From the NCBI GenBank assembly GCA_947561395.2, contig OX387193.1:27522276-27586275 (forward strand): DNA of 64,000 nucleotides, written 5' to 3'. This document shows, piece by piece, positions 46,064-59,081 of this stretch. The position numbers and the translations under genes are program-made. The stretch's first letter is position 1. The number at the start of each line of letters is the position of its first letter. The notes below the pieces were generated by a model that saw nothing but the letters and a program-made list of their open reading frames with translations, had not been told where the DNA came from and did no database searches. This DNA comes from Buxus sempervirens. Lineage: Eukaryota > Streptophyta > Magnoliopsida > Buxales > Buxaceae.

Positions 46064-49000
46064 TGTAACGCCTCGGTTTCGGGTCCACTTCCCAAAACCC
46101 GAGGTGTTATGGTAAGCAACAGAAGCAACTAAAATATGGAATAATTTAAAACTTTTTCTAACTTTATAATCAGAGTAAATGCGGAAACTTGAAATAATAT
46201 CCAATAGCAAACAAACTATAAGCTATTACAATGTTTTTAATCTCAAGAAACTAATCTACAACTAAACTGACTACCCCTTTACATACTAGCTCAATGTTGT
46301 CATCCTCTCCAAGAATACCTGAAAAATGGGAGAAACCGGAGTGAGAATAAATCTCAACGAGTAGTAAGGTGCATGCATGAAATCAGTCCATGTTTATATA
46401 AAATAAGTCATAAGGTGTACGATTAAACCAACGGCAACATCAACAAGGATAATTCCAAAGTTTAAATCCAATCCCATTATTATTATCAAATTATATTTCA
46501 AAAACAATACTGATAAAACATCGAATGGTCAATGTCATGTAGTTGCTTAGCTTGGTTAATCAACATGCCAAAGCGACATCCACACCTCCATGTACACAGT
46601 TCTGGCCTATTCAGGGTATCGGATACTGACGGCCTACTCAGGGTATCGTCATCCAATGCAGGCCTACTCCGGGTATCAGCATCGACAACCAGGCCTATTC
46701 AGGGTTTCTGGCTGCTCTACACCGGTCATGGCAACACTCCATGGCCATGCCATTACACCAATAAAGCATATATATCACATTACTAAGCTTAGACTCTGGA
46801 TTCAGGACAAACTAAACCAAAACCAAATTAACAATTTCATATAACTCAGTATTTTCAAAACAATAAACCCACACCGATTACCATCCTGTGTATCCCAATA
46901 CACTCATCACAAGTCGTTCCAACCAGAACAGCAACTCATCACAAATCGTTCCAACCAGAACAGCAACTCATATAATTTTCAACAATTAATCCAACTCCAA
47001 AAACCCAATTAAACAATTTCTCAATCGAAAACACATATAAAACATACAGGGAACTAAGCCAATATCTCATACAGTAAAATCACTTTAGAATTCATAAAAT
47101 TAGCAATAAATTGATTTAAGACTCTCCCAAATGTTTTGGACAGATCAAATGTTTCTAATATCCTAATCTAGTGTTTGGCAAAGAGGTTGAAGCCTCATGG
47201 TTTCAAAATTAGGTTTGGATTCGTCAAACACATCATAGTGAAGCTTTTTGTGGATGCGCTAACCTCAGGCGCTTGGCGCGAGGTTAGTGTGGACTCAACG
47301 TATACTAATAGCATCTCAAGCTAACTCAAACTACTTACAGTGAAACGAGCGCGAACTCGACGAGACAATAAAACACTTCGCGCGTGGTTGGCGCGAGCTG
47401 GGCACAAACTCGACGAACACTCTTCTTTGCGCTGAGCTGCCACTAAGTGCAGGAAGCTAGCGGCAACTCGGCAGATCCAACTACGGTTTGACGACTCTCT
47501 ATTAATTCTAAAACTCAATGTCTGACCAAACTTTAGACCACTGTAACAATTTTCTAGTGCTTCCACCACTCTAAATAGATGATTAAATAGGTTTTGAAAT
47601 TAATCTAAACACATCAGAAAATCACCACTAAAATTTTTCCAAAAGTTCATGTTCGACAGTGTATTTCTCCAAAATGCATGCATTACAACTAATCATGAAA
47701 ATCACAACAAAACCACCGGATCAAAATGATGCTAAACAAATCTTGGTGATTAAAATTTACTAAGGTTTCTTTCTAAATCAAACCACTCATGAACAACATT
47801 TTTCTTGATTCTTAAAGAGAGATTCAAATCACCAAATCAAAACTTTATAATCATCTAACTTTTCCAATGAAATCCAACTTAAAAACTAATACGGTCAATC
47901 ATCAAAATTACAAGAAAATATGCAGTTCCTCCAGTTTTAAGTGTTTGCTACTTGCCTTTTTGATGAACCCAGATTTTTCAGAACATCTTCTGTGCTCCTT
48001 TTTGGAGCTCGACCGTACCCTTCTAAACTTCTCAAATGTAGATCTTCACCGTTTAGTTTGAAGTCCTCCATAAGTAGAACAAAACCCTAAAATTTCAGCT
48101 CATTCCAACGGTTGGATCTTTTTATCTCGTCTTTCGAAGTTGGCTAGTCGGCCATCTCTGTAACTCATTTTTCTTCCAAAATCTGATTTTCCACCAACTT
48201 CTGGGTTAATTCGCACCACCTTAGACTCATCCAAATCCAATCTCCACCGTTCAGATTAAATTATCTCATGTATAGAGCATAACCTTCAAATTTCATGACG
48301 ATCCAACGACTAAATCTCCGGGGATCGTCGTTCAAAGTCTGCTGGTCGGACCTCAGCAGCACCTCCATTTTTCTTTTCTTCTCTCTTTTCTCTCCTCTCT
48401 TCTTTCCTTTATTTTTCTCCCAAGCCCAAGCACGAATTTTCCTCTCTTTCCTCCTTATTTTTGACTTGCTAAAAACCCTAAACCTCTCCTATACCTCCCC
48501 TTTTATAAACTCTCTTAATTAGAAGTCTCACTAGGTTTAGGAGACCTTCTAAATAGGATTCTCACTCTTAATTAGGAACCTCCCTATCTTAACTCTCTTT
48601 TTAATTCTTCTTTTAAGCATCTTATATAAGAGAAGGATTTATTTTAATTTATTTTCGTGCTAATTTAATTTCTTATTTTAAAATATTACTAAAATACCCT
48701 AAAGCTCCTCTTATCCTCAAATTTAATGTTCCTTATCAACCATAATCACCAATATACCCCTTTTTCCTACTTTTAAACCATAATTTGCTATTTAAATTCA
48801 AACCTAACCTAAATTAGGTCTAGTTAAATATTTCAAGTCTAATAATTATTTACTTACTCAATATCTTAATTTGGCTAATTGGGAAATGACTAAAATACCC
48901 TTTCCTTGGAATTCCATACTTAGCCTTTGAATCTTTTTCCAAAAATTCTCCTCTTTATTCTTCACATCAATCTTAACCATATAATGTACTTGGATTAATA

Positions 49001-49242
49001 CCTATCTTCTCCAATCCTTTATAATTTCCTCTCCCAATTTATCCAAATCGACCTTGATCTTTCCTATTTAAATGAAGCCACTATCTAAATCCCTAGTTAC
49101 TCAAAATTATTGTTTATTTATTTAGTTACTAATATCTCTTTGGATCATAATATTATTCCTCCAATACCTAAATTAAATCTTAACTTCTCAATAATTAGGC
49201 CTATTTAATTTACTTTATTTTAGGAAAATCCAGGGTTTTACA
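46064..49242 (-). mobile_element. Solo LTR of family D in the B2 LTR
   Basis: Minus strand starts TGTAAAACCCTGGATTTTCC and ends CCCGAGGCGTTACA, 3179 bp, flanked by ATGAG (46059-46063 and 49243-49247). The LTR B3 copy shows the uninterrupted site (GCATGAGATGAAAGGG near 58519), which proves both borders. No coding sequence is present; it also lacks a primer-binding site or polypurine tract beside it, so it is a solo LTR. Confidence 0.92.
46595..46715 (-). repeat. Tandem block in LTR D
   Basis: Four units of about 30 bp around GGCCTACTCAGGGTATCG. A separate direct duplication of about 34 bp (AAATCGTTCCAACCAGAACA type) lies at 46905-46970. Confidence 0.8.
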
Positions 49243-49559
49243 ATGAGATGAAAGGGCGGTGGCCCATTGATATTGATATATTGAATGGAGGGCAGTGGCC
49301 CAGATTCCATGAGAAATGAAAGTGGGCTTGGCCCAAGAATTACTCGGGTAAGGCCATGGGCTACCCTTAAGATTTGACATGCATGAGTGCATGATACACA
49401 TGATATATTTGTTGTGAATTTGATGAATGGACACATCAGCATAATTAACCCTTAAGATATGGATCCATAGACTTAAATAGGATTGTTTGTATATATATGC
49501 CATGACCAAGTGTGGTGTTACTTCTATTGTTCTCTATTGTGATATCATCCTGGCACTAG

Positions 49560-49690
49560 CAACATCGGTGGCCGATGCCTATTTGCCACGGGTAATCGGC
49601 AATGGATGCCTGTACGTCAAGGGTAATCGGCGTATGGATGCCTATGTTAAGGGTAATCGACGTAGATGCCTAGCCACCATGTGGAATCAG
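49560..49690 (+). repeat. Tandem block in LTR B2
   Basis: Three units of about 30 bp around GGATGCCTGTACGTCAAGGG and TAATCGGC. Confidence 0.75.
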
Positions 49691-50359
49691 TGAAGCTAAA
49701 CGGGGTCATGTGCAGTATATATTAAACATCCTAGATAACAAGTGATAAGAATATACGAATGATTGTTATTAACTGGATTACTTGTACACTTAAGCACAAG
49801 CATGCACCTATTGTATGGCACTGAACTGTGATGTTTTACTTATGATTTCAACTACCTGCTTGTCATGATTTAACCGAGTGATATATGCCTAAACTGTGTT
49901 TTCCCGTGCATGCATGTGTTGCTTATTGAGACAATCATCTCATAAGTTGTTTTATATTGTTTTTCAGATCCGTCGATGTCCGGTGTGAAGGACCAGGCTG
50001 GGGATAGAGACAAGGAGAAAGCTATTAGGTATAGAGAGGAAGACTACTATAGGCCTTAAGATTTCTTTTATACATGTTATAGTATATTTTGGACATGTAA
50101 ACCTTACACCTTGAGAGGAGTGACTAGTCACCTATATTTTGTAATCTCCAAATAGCTATTTAAATTGTTTTGTAGCCCACCACCGCACTCGTTCTTGTAC
50201 CCTGTTATTACGCATATGTATAAACTGTTTAGCACTTCAACTCACAGTAGAAAAAGTTTTTTTAAATATTCTGCATTTCATTAGGTCGAAAGACCAACCC
50301 GTCACGACCTGGAATAGGGGGATGCCTTGGAAAGGCGTACTTGGTTCTGGGGCGTGACA

Positions 50360-51066
50360 TAAACAATTTTCCACTCAAACCCCAAGATGTTCACATTCCG
50401 TACGAAAATGGGGAAAACAAGAAATATAGGTTAGGGTGGTGATGCTTACCTCTTTAAAGCAATCAAGCAAGTCCTCTTGCTTCTAATGCAACCCACGAAC
50501 AGCACTTGATGTGCTCCTTGAAAGGTTCTTCACAAATCCAAGTTCCACCAAACGAAAATACTGAACTTGGGTTCTTCCTCTTCTTTTCTTGCAAGGGTTC
50601 CTTCCAACTTGCTCACCAATGGGAGAGGATGAAGATGAAGAGAGTGTGTATAAGGTGTGAAGAGAGTAGAGAGGAGATGAGAGTGTGGTTCGAGAAGAGG
50701 AGAAGAGGGTTTTTGCCTTTGGTTCATACGTATGGGGCAAACCCCTTTTTTGCCACTTAAGGCAATTCCTCCCCAATGCTCAAATCACTTTCCCATTTTG
50801 CCCTTCTCCTTGTGGAACACCATGATATTTCAACTTTGCCATTCTCCTCCTATTGCACACACAACAAATCACCACTTAGCTATATTTTTTTTGTCTCAAC
50901 AATCAAATTTAGTTAATAATATCGGGATTGCTTACCTTTACACATTACTGACGAGCCTGGACTTAGCCACTTGGCTGGCTTCAAGTCTGGGATTCTCCCG
51001 CTCCACCTTCACAATGAGATATACAATTTAGAGTTTGCTAATCATCTAGAAATCTCAGGTTTCTCA
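50360..51066 (-). repeat. Inverted fragment of a B-like LTR
   Basis: In reverse complement it matches the first 700 bp of the B LTRs (compare the stretches near 5130 and 5590), with a start TGAGAAACCTGAG at 51066. It abuts the end of LTR B2 in opposite orientation. It is more diverged than B1, B2 and B3 are from each other. No gene. Confidence 0.7.
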
Positions 51067-51585
51067 CTCTTGGCCTATGGTTTTACTGGCGGTGGATGGG
51101 GAATTTCACTTGGCCTCGGTTGACTTGGTTGTGGATGGGGAATTCCACTTGGCATATGTTATGATTTGGCAGTGGATGGGGAATTCCACTTGGCCCTGGT
51201 TTGAGCACTGGTTTTACTCATGGATTTGGTTTTAAATTGTGAGTCGTCTAATTGGACATTGCCCTTAGTGTGGATCCATAGTGAGTCTAATCAGTGTGTC
51301 GGTGTTGGCTTGTTAGCTTTAATATCCTTGTCCATATAGCTTTCCACTGTGGGGTGTCAGTGAGGCCCTCTTGGGGCATAGAGGTGCTGCGGCAATCACC
51401 CACCATGGGGTATCAGTAGGATGTTCTTGTGATTCATATGGTATGGTTCGGTAGTGGATGAGGTATTCCACTTGGCCTTGATTATTGGTTTGGTTGTCAC
51501 TTACCAGCCCATATGTGGGTGCTCCGCTTGCTAAGTTGTCCCTAGCTAGGCTCCTCTCTGTAAGTCGTGTTGGTGGCCAATGGAC
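51067..51585. repeat. Unassigned tandem-repeat stretch, probably LTR remnant
   Basis: Four copies of GTGGATGGGGAATTCCACTTGG-like units (near 51093, 51133, 51173, and a weaker one near 51456), plus two GGGGTRTCAGT words. It resembles the tandem blocks near the 3' ends of the long LTRs here, but matches no other segment of the window closely. No coding sequence. Confidence 0.55.
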
Positions 51586-54535
51586 TGTAAAACCCCAGAA
51601 TTATAGGAAATTAAATAATAAAATAAAATAATTTGAGGAGGTTGTTAATTTAAGCAGAGAATGGGAACCAGGGTCAAACCGGAGATGTTACAATTGACCC
51701 AACGCAAGTGGAAACTTAAACCAAAAACGTAAGCTAGGGTTTTTGTGAATTTAATTAATAATTTTTCATTAATAAAATAATGCAATTAGTTTTAAAAGGT
51801 GTGCAAAAGTTAAAAATTAAATAAAATAAAGGATTTGGATGGCCGAACCCAACTTTGTTTTGAGCGGCTAAAGTTGGTTGGATTTAGTGTCAGGGTTGAA
51901 CCATTGGTCTAAGGGGTTTGCCTTTGGGTCTAAGGATGGAGGGTTACTTAGTAATTAAGGCTTTAGGGTTTAGGTTTACGTGCTACAAAAGAAAATAAAA
52001 AAAGAAAAGAAGAGAAACAGCCGCATAAAAGAAAAAGAAAAGAGAGAAGCCGCCGCACACCCTTTTCTCCCCCATATGTGAGTTTCAGTTTTGATTTTCG
52101 AGCATTCTCTAATCAGATTAGAAGAAGGAGAAGAAGAGATGATTTACGTGTGGATTAAGGTAAGAGAATGGGTTTAGAAATTATGTTTTCGTGTTCTCTG
52201 CGTGTAGTTTAATTCTGAAAAGTGTTTTGTTTTGATCTAGACAAGAAAGGGGTTGCTGACTTCGTTTAGATCTCCTTGGGGGTGATTTACAGTGTTGTTA
52301 GAGAAGGATTAAATCTCAGAAGAGGTAAGTAGTCCCTTCAAACATGCATAAACCTAAATTTCCGCTATTTATTCGATGAATGCGATTATCCGTGTGTTTA
52401 CAGATTTATTTTTGAATGATCTGAAGTGTAAATGAGTAGATTTAATGTCTGTGATGGTTAGAAATTTTTTAGGATGATATGGAGATCAATTCCCCTGATT
52501 AGAGATGATTTTTGAAGTGCCTAGTGTAGGTTACAACTTTTATAAATTTCTGTCCAAGCATGATTTCCATGAATAATTTTGACTCATTTGAACAGTATAT
52601 GCAGTTTTAATTGTCTAAAACTATCCTTTCATGTTCATACAATGATTTCAATTGATTTCGAACTGATTTGTTGCCTTGAATGAAGAATTTTTTAATTTTT
52701 ATGGAATTACGCAACTTTTCGGAAGTTGCAGAAACCCAGATTTTTCAATAGCTGCCTGAATTACCGCTCGAGGGCCCAAGTAGGCACCGAAGGGGTAATT
52801 GAAGGGTGCTCGATAGCGCTCAAGTGCTATCAAGGGTGCCCCACCTGTGTTTTTTAAAGAATTTCAAAACCCGAATGTAAACAAAACTCAAAAAGCGAAC
52901 GCCCAAACCGCCGCTCGAGCGCCTACTTGAGCGACTTGCTTGATTTCATCTAGTTTTCATTACCGCCCGCACGAGTGCCCGATGCTGCTCAAGTGCCCTT
53001 AACAGATTTTTCCCATAGTTTCCAACCTGCCTAGTTTTCTACTATAAAAATGTTTTTATTCAATTTCAACCCATGTACCATTAGGATTAGAGTGTCTAGA
53101 GATTGTTTGCATTAGCGGATAATTAAAATAAATTTTTATAAAGATTTTGGGTACGTTCTACCAAAGTGGTTTTTAACCGAGTTTTATTGTTCCAAACTAT
53201 TCCCTTTTATACGAAACTTGATTTCAAAAGTTCGTACACCTGTATTTGGGTTATTTGAACGTGTTTTGTGCATCGAATGATTGGATTCACACCCGGGACA
53301 TAGTTGCCCGTTGAAACCTTGATTTTGGACATATGTTTTGGTTCCACGTATGTGGAATTTTGATCACTATTGTGACTAGGCTATTGCCTAATTTATTTAT
53401 TCCGCTATTGTGTGAATGTTATGTGATATCCCGATCCCACATTGGAAACGGAAGAATACCCTGTATGGTATAAGAGTCAGGAAGAACTCTCTAACTAGTG
53501 AGGCACCTTTTGAGGATAAAACCGTGCCGGCTTAGGCCCAAAGCGGACAATACCTCGCTAGATTGGGTTGTTACATGTTACTGACATGATTGTGTCTCCG
53601 TGTATGCGGTTATTTTGTGATATATGTCCATCACTTGGTTTTGGTTGTCCACCGTTGAGTGGGCTTAGTAATTACATAGATCCATAGAGTAGCTAGTAAG
53701 TGTAATGTCTTCTAGAGGGGTTTGAATTCTGTGTCATAGGCAATCCATCATCTCGAAGATGGTACTGCTCCTGTATTGGTTGGTTGCTACGTTACCCACT
53801 CCTGTATTAGTTGGTTCGTACATGCTCACTCTTGTATTAGTTGAGTACTTCCGTTGGGTGTTGAATAACCTGTCTGGTATCGGCTGGTCCACCTGTAAAT
53901 CGGATAGGTAGCATATTGGCATATGTCTACGATCTCTCTCTGGTTTTCTATTTCATGAGTCCCATGAGGTTAAATGGTTTGTTGATGTACCATTTTATTT
54001 TTATTTATTTATTTATCATTGTGTTGTATTTATCATGGTTAGACTGATTTAACGTTGCATATCTTCTAACTGTTTAAATTTATTTGCATGACTACTTATT
54101 GATATGTTGTTTCTCACATATTCGTTTTATCAGTTTTGTTTTCAGATATTCTAGGAAAGGACACTGCAAGGGTAGACACTCCGGGGGATTATACTGATTA
54201 TCAGGAAGAGGATTATTTTATTCCTGTGTAGGTTCAGGGAACATGTTATTGGTTGACTTGGTATTTGATGGATTGTATCGGATTATTTCATTTTAGTTAA
54301 CCTTGATGGATGTTGGGCTATTTTTATTCTAGTTGACCCATCCAGATTTAGTTTGATGGATATGTATTGGATATTTTTATTTTATTTCCGCGCTTCTATG
54401 AAATTACTTTTATTGTTGCACTCTGATCATGGAAAGGAAACCTGTTTAAGTTTGGATTAGTTATTCTGGGCCTTTTTCCTAACGTTCAAGGTTTGGGTTT
54501 ATGTTTTTAAATAAACCTGGATTTGGGGCGTTACA
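51586..54535 (+). repeat. 5' LTR of Ty3-gypsy-like family F
   Basis: Starts TGTAAAACCCCAGAATTATA and ends GATTTGGGGCGTTACA, 2950 bp, followed by a primer-binding site, which marks it as a 5' LTR. It has the GAGCGCC block near 52740-52990, the GGGTACGTTCTACCAAAG segment near 53149, and a tandem block at 53765-53850. The rest of the element is cut off at about 57391, so no second LTR or target duplication is seen. Confidence 0.82.
53765..53850 (+). repeat. Tandem block in LTR F
   Basis: Three units around CTCCTGTATTRGTTGGTT and CTCTTGTATTAGTTGAGT, about 35 bp apart. Confidence 0.75.
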
Positions 54536-54538
54536 AGA

Positions 54539-54550
54539 TGGTATCAGAGA
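54539..54550 (+). other. Primer-binding site of element F
   Basis: TGGTATCAGAGA three bases after the LTR end; matches the complement of the 3' end of the plant initiator methionine tRNA (TGGTATCAGAGC) in 11 of 12 positions. Confidence 0.85.
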
Positions 54551-55407
54551 AATAGGATCCTAACCCTAAGTAGTTGACCTCTAGGCGTGGATTTGGGGAT
54601 GTGTGATATGCTAGATAGCACCCTTAAATAGGTAATCTAGGTTGAGAGTGTTCCTTAAAGAATTGCCTAGATTATTACTACAAAAGGTATGCTTCTTCTT
54701 CCTCTATTTTATATAGTTGTTAAGATATGGTTTGCTAATTGTGGTGTAAAGCTTACTTGTAAATATTGCATGATTAGAGTAAAATTATTAAATTTCAATT
54801 GAGAAGGTAAATAGGGATTTTGGGAAACAATGATTCTGAGATAAATGGCAAGATGAATGTTTGAGGTTGGAAATATAATTTTAATTGTTTATCTGAAGTG
54901 GGGAATTGGTGATGGTTGATTAAGCATGCATGTTATTGTGTGCTTAATTGGATGATAAGCCAGATGTGTATAGCCATACTTCAGTAGTGTAAGGCATCGG
55001 CCAATGCTGAACACATACATGAGTATTAAGCTTTATACAAATGGGGTATGTAATGTAATACTTATAGGTATATTAGTATTTGTGTACGTGGTATAATTGT
55101 TTAAGTTGAGTTAGAAGAGCATTTGTATGATTTCTTTCCATTCTTCATATAGGTGCACATATTTTGAAAGGATTGGTGGTAGCAAGTCATGATGTTCTTT
55201 TCCGAGTTATTTTTGTAATTTATTATTAGTGGGTATGGATATTGAGGACAAGGAATTATAAGTGATTAAATTTATTTAGGGTGAATTGGAGGTTTGGATA
55301 TTAATGAATGCGCAGTGGAAGCATAGTGGATTTAGAAGATAAAGGATGAGATAACATGAGAAGAACTTCCTTTTTCAGAATTTAGTGTTGGCATACATAA
55401 TGGCTAC
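54551..55407 (+). other. Leader of element F (no gene)
   Basis: Non-coding sequence after the primer-binding site. It continues after solo LTR G to about 57391, where LTR B3 begins. No gag start can be seen before the cut. Confidence 0.55.
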
Positions 55408-57194
55408 TATAGACACCCCAAATTGCACTATGAGAAAATAAATGAAAATATATTTAAAACACCTTAATTGAATTTTGACACATGTCGGAACTTGAAAATT
55501 GACAAAATATGTGCTGCCCGCATACATTTTGCGGATGTGCTTTGTCCGCATACATTTTTGCAGTTTGATCTATATGCGGATAGAACAGATCTACATGCTA
55601 TATGCGGACAAGCATAAATTTGGCCATTTTACAAAGGCTCAGGATTTGAGCCTTATTTACCCTTTTTACCTCTCTCTAGGGGACTTGATCTCCCATATTT
55701 ACCCTCCGAATTGTTTAGATTTACTCCAACTCATGCCCTAAAATTGAATTGCAAGAATCTAAAAGGAAACTTTGGCCTACCCTTGTGACCTCCTATACCC
55801 TTGACTTTGCCTATAAATAGAGGGTCTTTCTTCAAGCAAAAGGCTGAGAATTGAAGCTTGAAGAGCTCCAGGAGAAGAAAGGAACCCCTACCTTTTTGCT
55901 TTCTCAAACCAAGGTAAGCCTCTCCTCTCCTCTCTTCTTTTCTTTAATCTTAGGATAGTCTCATCTTCTACCTTTCTGTAGTATAGAGACCTGATTGTGC
56001 TTGTAGCCCCAAACCTACCTCTGAGTACCTTAAGCACCCTCTCTAGCCGTAAAACGTGAAGATAAAGTTAGGGGAAACGAGAATAGGAATGGATCCCTAG
56101 GATAGAAACCCTTTTTTGTGATGATTTTTGTATGTCTTTTAATATTCTGTGTGTGGTTGTATTGTTATGATTTTATTTCAAATCTGGAGGAATCACATTG
56201 ATCTATGCTGTTCATAGTATTAGATCATCTTTTTCCTCCTAAAATTCTGATTTCTCACACAACTTCACCCACTTCACTAGTTTCTTTCTTTTGGTTAATA
56301 TAGGCTTAGATTTTGGATTTACCATGATCAATATGGTAGATTTGAGATCAAAAGCCTTAGAATAATCTCTAGGGTTCTGAGAAATGGTTTCGAATGACTT
56401 CAATCTTTGAGAGAAGACCTTATGGTCTAATCTCTCTTATTTTGGTTTTTTTTATCAACTTGGGTGGACTTGGCTTCCTCTCTCCAATCAATGAGAGATC
56501 TAAGTCAAATCTGTACCCTAAATGATTTTGAATTTGTTTTCTAACATATTTCGAGTGACCCCAATCCATATTGCATGGTCACTTTTGGTCTTGATGATTT
56601 TAACGAGTAGCTTTCAACAAATGTATTTTCTTCGGTCTTTATCAGATTTGAATGGAATTTCTACTGCATTTTCTACTTCATGAAAACCTTCAAATGACTT
56701 TGGTATTAGTCAACTGGGGTTTGGATTGGAAGACTTTTAATTGAGTTTTTAAAGCTTTTAACCTTAAGTTGATTTTCCAAGTTTGGCTTTAAACTTAGTT
56801 TTTGTTGAGTTTTTATTTTTGTTTTTCATGAAACCCTAGAAATGGTATATTTATATAGAGAGTCCAGAATCAATTGGACCACTCATATGGAGAAACCATA
56901 CATATCCTTGTTTTTTCATAAGTATGTTTAATTGATTTTCGTTTGCAAGCAACCATTTAAAGTATGAACGGCATTTGACAACCACCTTATGTGGATGAAT
57001 AGGGGTGCCTAACACCTTCCTCTATTCATAACCTAATCTCCTTACCCAATCTCTGGATTTAACTATAAAGTGGAGCTACTTTTTGGCTCTATTTTCATTT
57101 TTCATGATCATTTTGGTGTCCATTCACACCTTAAATTGAATGGCGGCGACTCCTTCGATTAGGAAGTCTTCTAATTGATTTTCCATGTCTCACA
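55408..57194 (+). mobile_element. Solo LTR of family G in the leader of F
   Basis: Starts TATAGACACCCCAAATTGCA (likely an altered TG start) and ends CCATGTCTCACA, 1787 bp, flanked by GCTAC (55403-55407 and 57195-57199). The TGTAGACACCCC-like start and a GGCGGCGACTCC word near the end are common in plant gypsy LTRs. No coding sequence was seen. Confidence 0.82.
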
Positions 57195-57199
57195 GCTAC

Positions 57200-57391
57200 A
57201 TTAAAATTTTGGAGGCATTACTTTTATGGGATGAAGCCTGAGCTACTTTGATTATAAAAGTTTGAGGGGCATATTTTCACAAAGAAATCATAGTGAGAGG
57301 TTTATAAATAATTTCTTCCGGATTGCAATTTCTATTGATTTTAAGAATGAAGGCTATGAAAGTTACGTTGGTTGATAAATACGAGAATAAT
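57200..57391 (+). other. Leader of element F, continued (no gene)
   Basis: About 190 bp, AT-rich, ending where similarity to the B-family LTR starts. Confidence 0.5.
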
Positions 57392-59081
57392 TTCTTTCAT
57401 TTTCTTCTTCTCATCACATCCCCATCCTCTATTAAAGTCCACTTGACCATTGCTAGCAAAAAGAAGAACACAAAAGGAGAGCATTTTCGTTTGGAGTTTT
57501 CTTAGGGGATTTGTGGATGAATTATCCAAGAGGCACATAAAGAGCTGTTCGTGGGTTGCAATAAAAGCTAAGGAGTTTGATAGGTTGATTACAAGAGATA
57601 AGCAACACCACCCCAACCTATTCTTTCCAATTTCGGCCATTTTCGTATGCAATAGAGGAAACCTAGGGTTTGGGATTCAAAATGTTTATTGGTGCAAATA
57701 GGAGAGATTTTTTTAAGGGTTTTGTAGGGAATAGATAACCACACATGTTAGGAGCAATTTAGAGCCCAAAAACACCAAAAACAAGTGAGAATTGAGAAAA
57801 ACTAGAAATCCCAAAATTTCGGATTTCGCGAACTGTTGAGAAGCCCAGGTGCCTAAACTACCACTCGAGCGCTGTATCGGGCGGCCTTTTAGGATGTTGA
57901 GTTAAAGCATGGCCGCTCGAGTAACTGATCGAGCGACCTGCCTGAACCAAAAGAACCCGAGAGCTATTTTTCAACCGCTAGAAGCAGGCTCGAGCGCCCT
58001 GTACAGTTTTCCCAATTTTCGAATTTTTAGCCCAGATTAAACTCCCAAATGTTTTTATTCAAATCTAACCCATGTATAAGTGAGATCTAGGTGTCTAGGA
58101 AGTGTTCCAACTAGACGTATCTCAAAATTCCAAATAACAAGGATTTTGGGTACGTTTTGTCAAAGAAGGTCTTATAGAGAGTTTCTATCCCAGATTCCTA
58201 TAGAAGTAGTATAATTCGATTCTACCACTTCAAACACCTTCCAATTAACCCTTGGAAGTGGAAATCAAGAACCAAAACTAAGTTGTACAAGTATCAAAAG
58301 AATTGAGGCATAGGTTGCCCAAATAAGACATGAAATGTAGAAATTTCTGAAAAGCTATTCTTTTATCATTGATCTTCATTGTGAGCATGCAATACATGAT
58401 TTATTTAGGCATTGGCCCATTTGTTAGCATGCCATATGTACTAGCATGAATTGTTTACGTTACATACTCTAAGGCATGAATTGCATGACATTTAGGGCGT
58501 TGGCCCATTACTTGATAGCATGAGATGAAAGGGCAGTGGCCCATTATTACTGATATATTGAATGGAGGGCTGTGGCCTAGAATCCATGAGAATTGAAAGA
58601 GGGCTTGGCCCAAGATTGACTCGGATAAGGCCATGGGCTACCCTTGAGCACTTTCCATGCAAGTGTGCATGTTGTATTGTTAAGAACAACTGAATATATG
58701 AGCATTGATGGGTAGTGTGTGCTGTTCACCTCAATTGGGGGTAGTGAACCATTGTTCACCTCAATTTGGGGGTAGTGAACTAGCCTCCTCCACAACAGTA
58801 AGTCTTGGTGGATAGTGTGTGCGGTTCATCTCAGTTGGGGGTAGTGGACCATTGTTCACCCTAACTTGGAGATAGAGAACTAGCATCCTCCACACAAGCT
58901 TGGAAATTTGAAGTGTTATTATTACTATTCTCTATTGTTATACTTGTTGTGAATTTGATGAATAAACACATCAGCATAATGAACCCTTAAGATATGGATC
59001 CATAGACTTAAATAGGAATGTTTATATATATGTGCCATGACCAAGTTTGATGTTACTTCTATTGTTCTCTATTGTGATATC

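Larger units (their letters stand above)
44567..50359 (+). repeat. 3' LTR of gypsy B2, holding solo LTR D
   Basis: Starts TGTGAAACCCCGGATTCC and ends TTCTGGGGCGTGACA. About 2.6 kb once solo LTR D (46064-49242) is removed. It contains the GAGCGCC block near 45405-45570, the GGGTACGTTTTACCAAAG segment near 45711, GGGC-TTGGCCC words and a tandem block at 49560-49690. It follows the chromodomain end directly, as expected for the 3' LTR. Confidence 0.88.
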
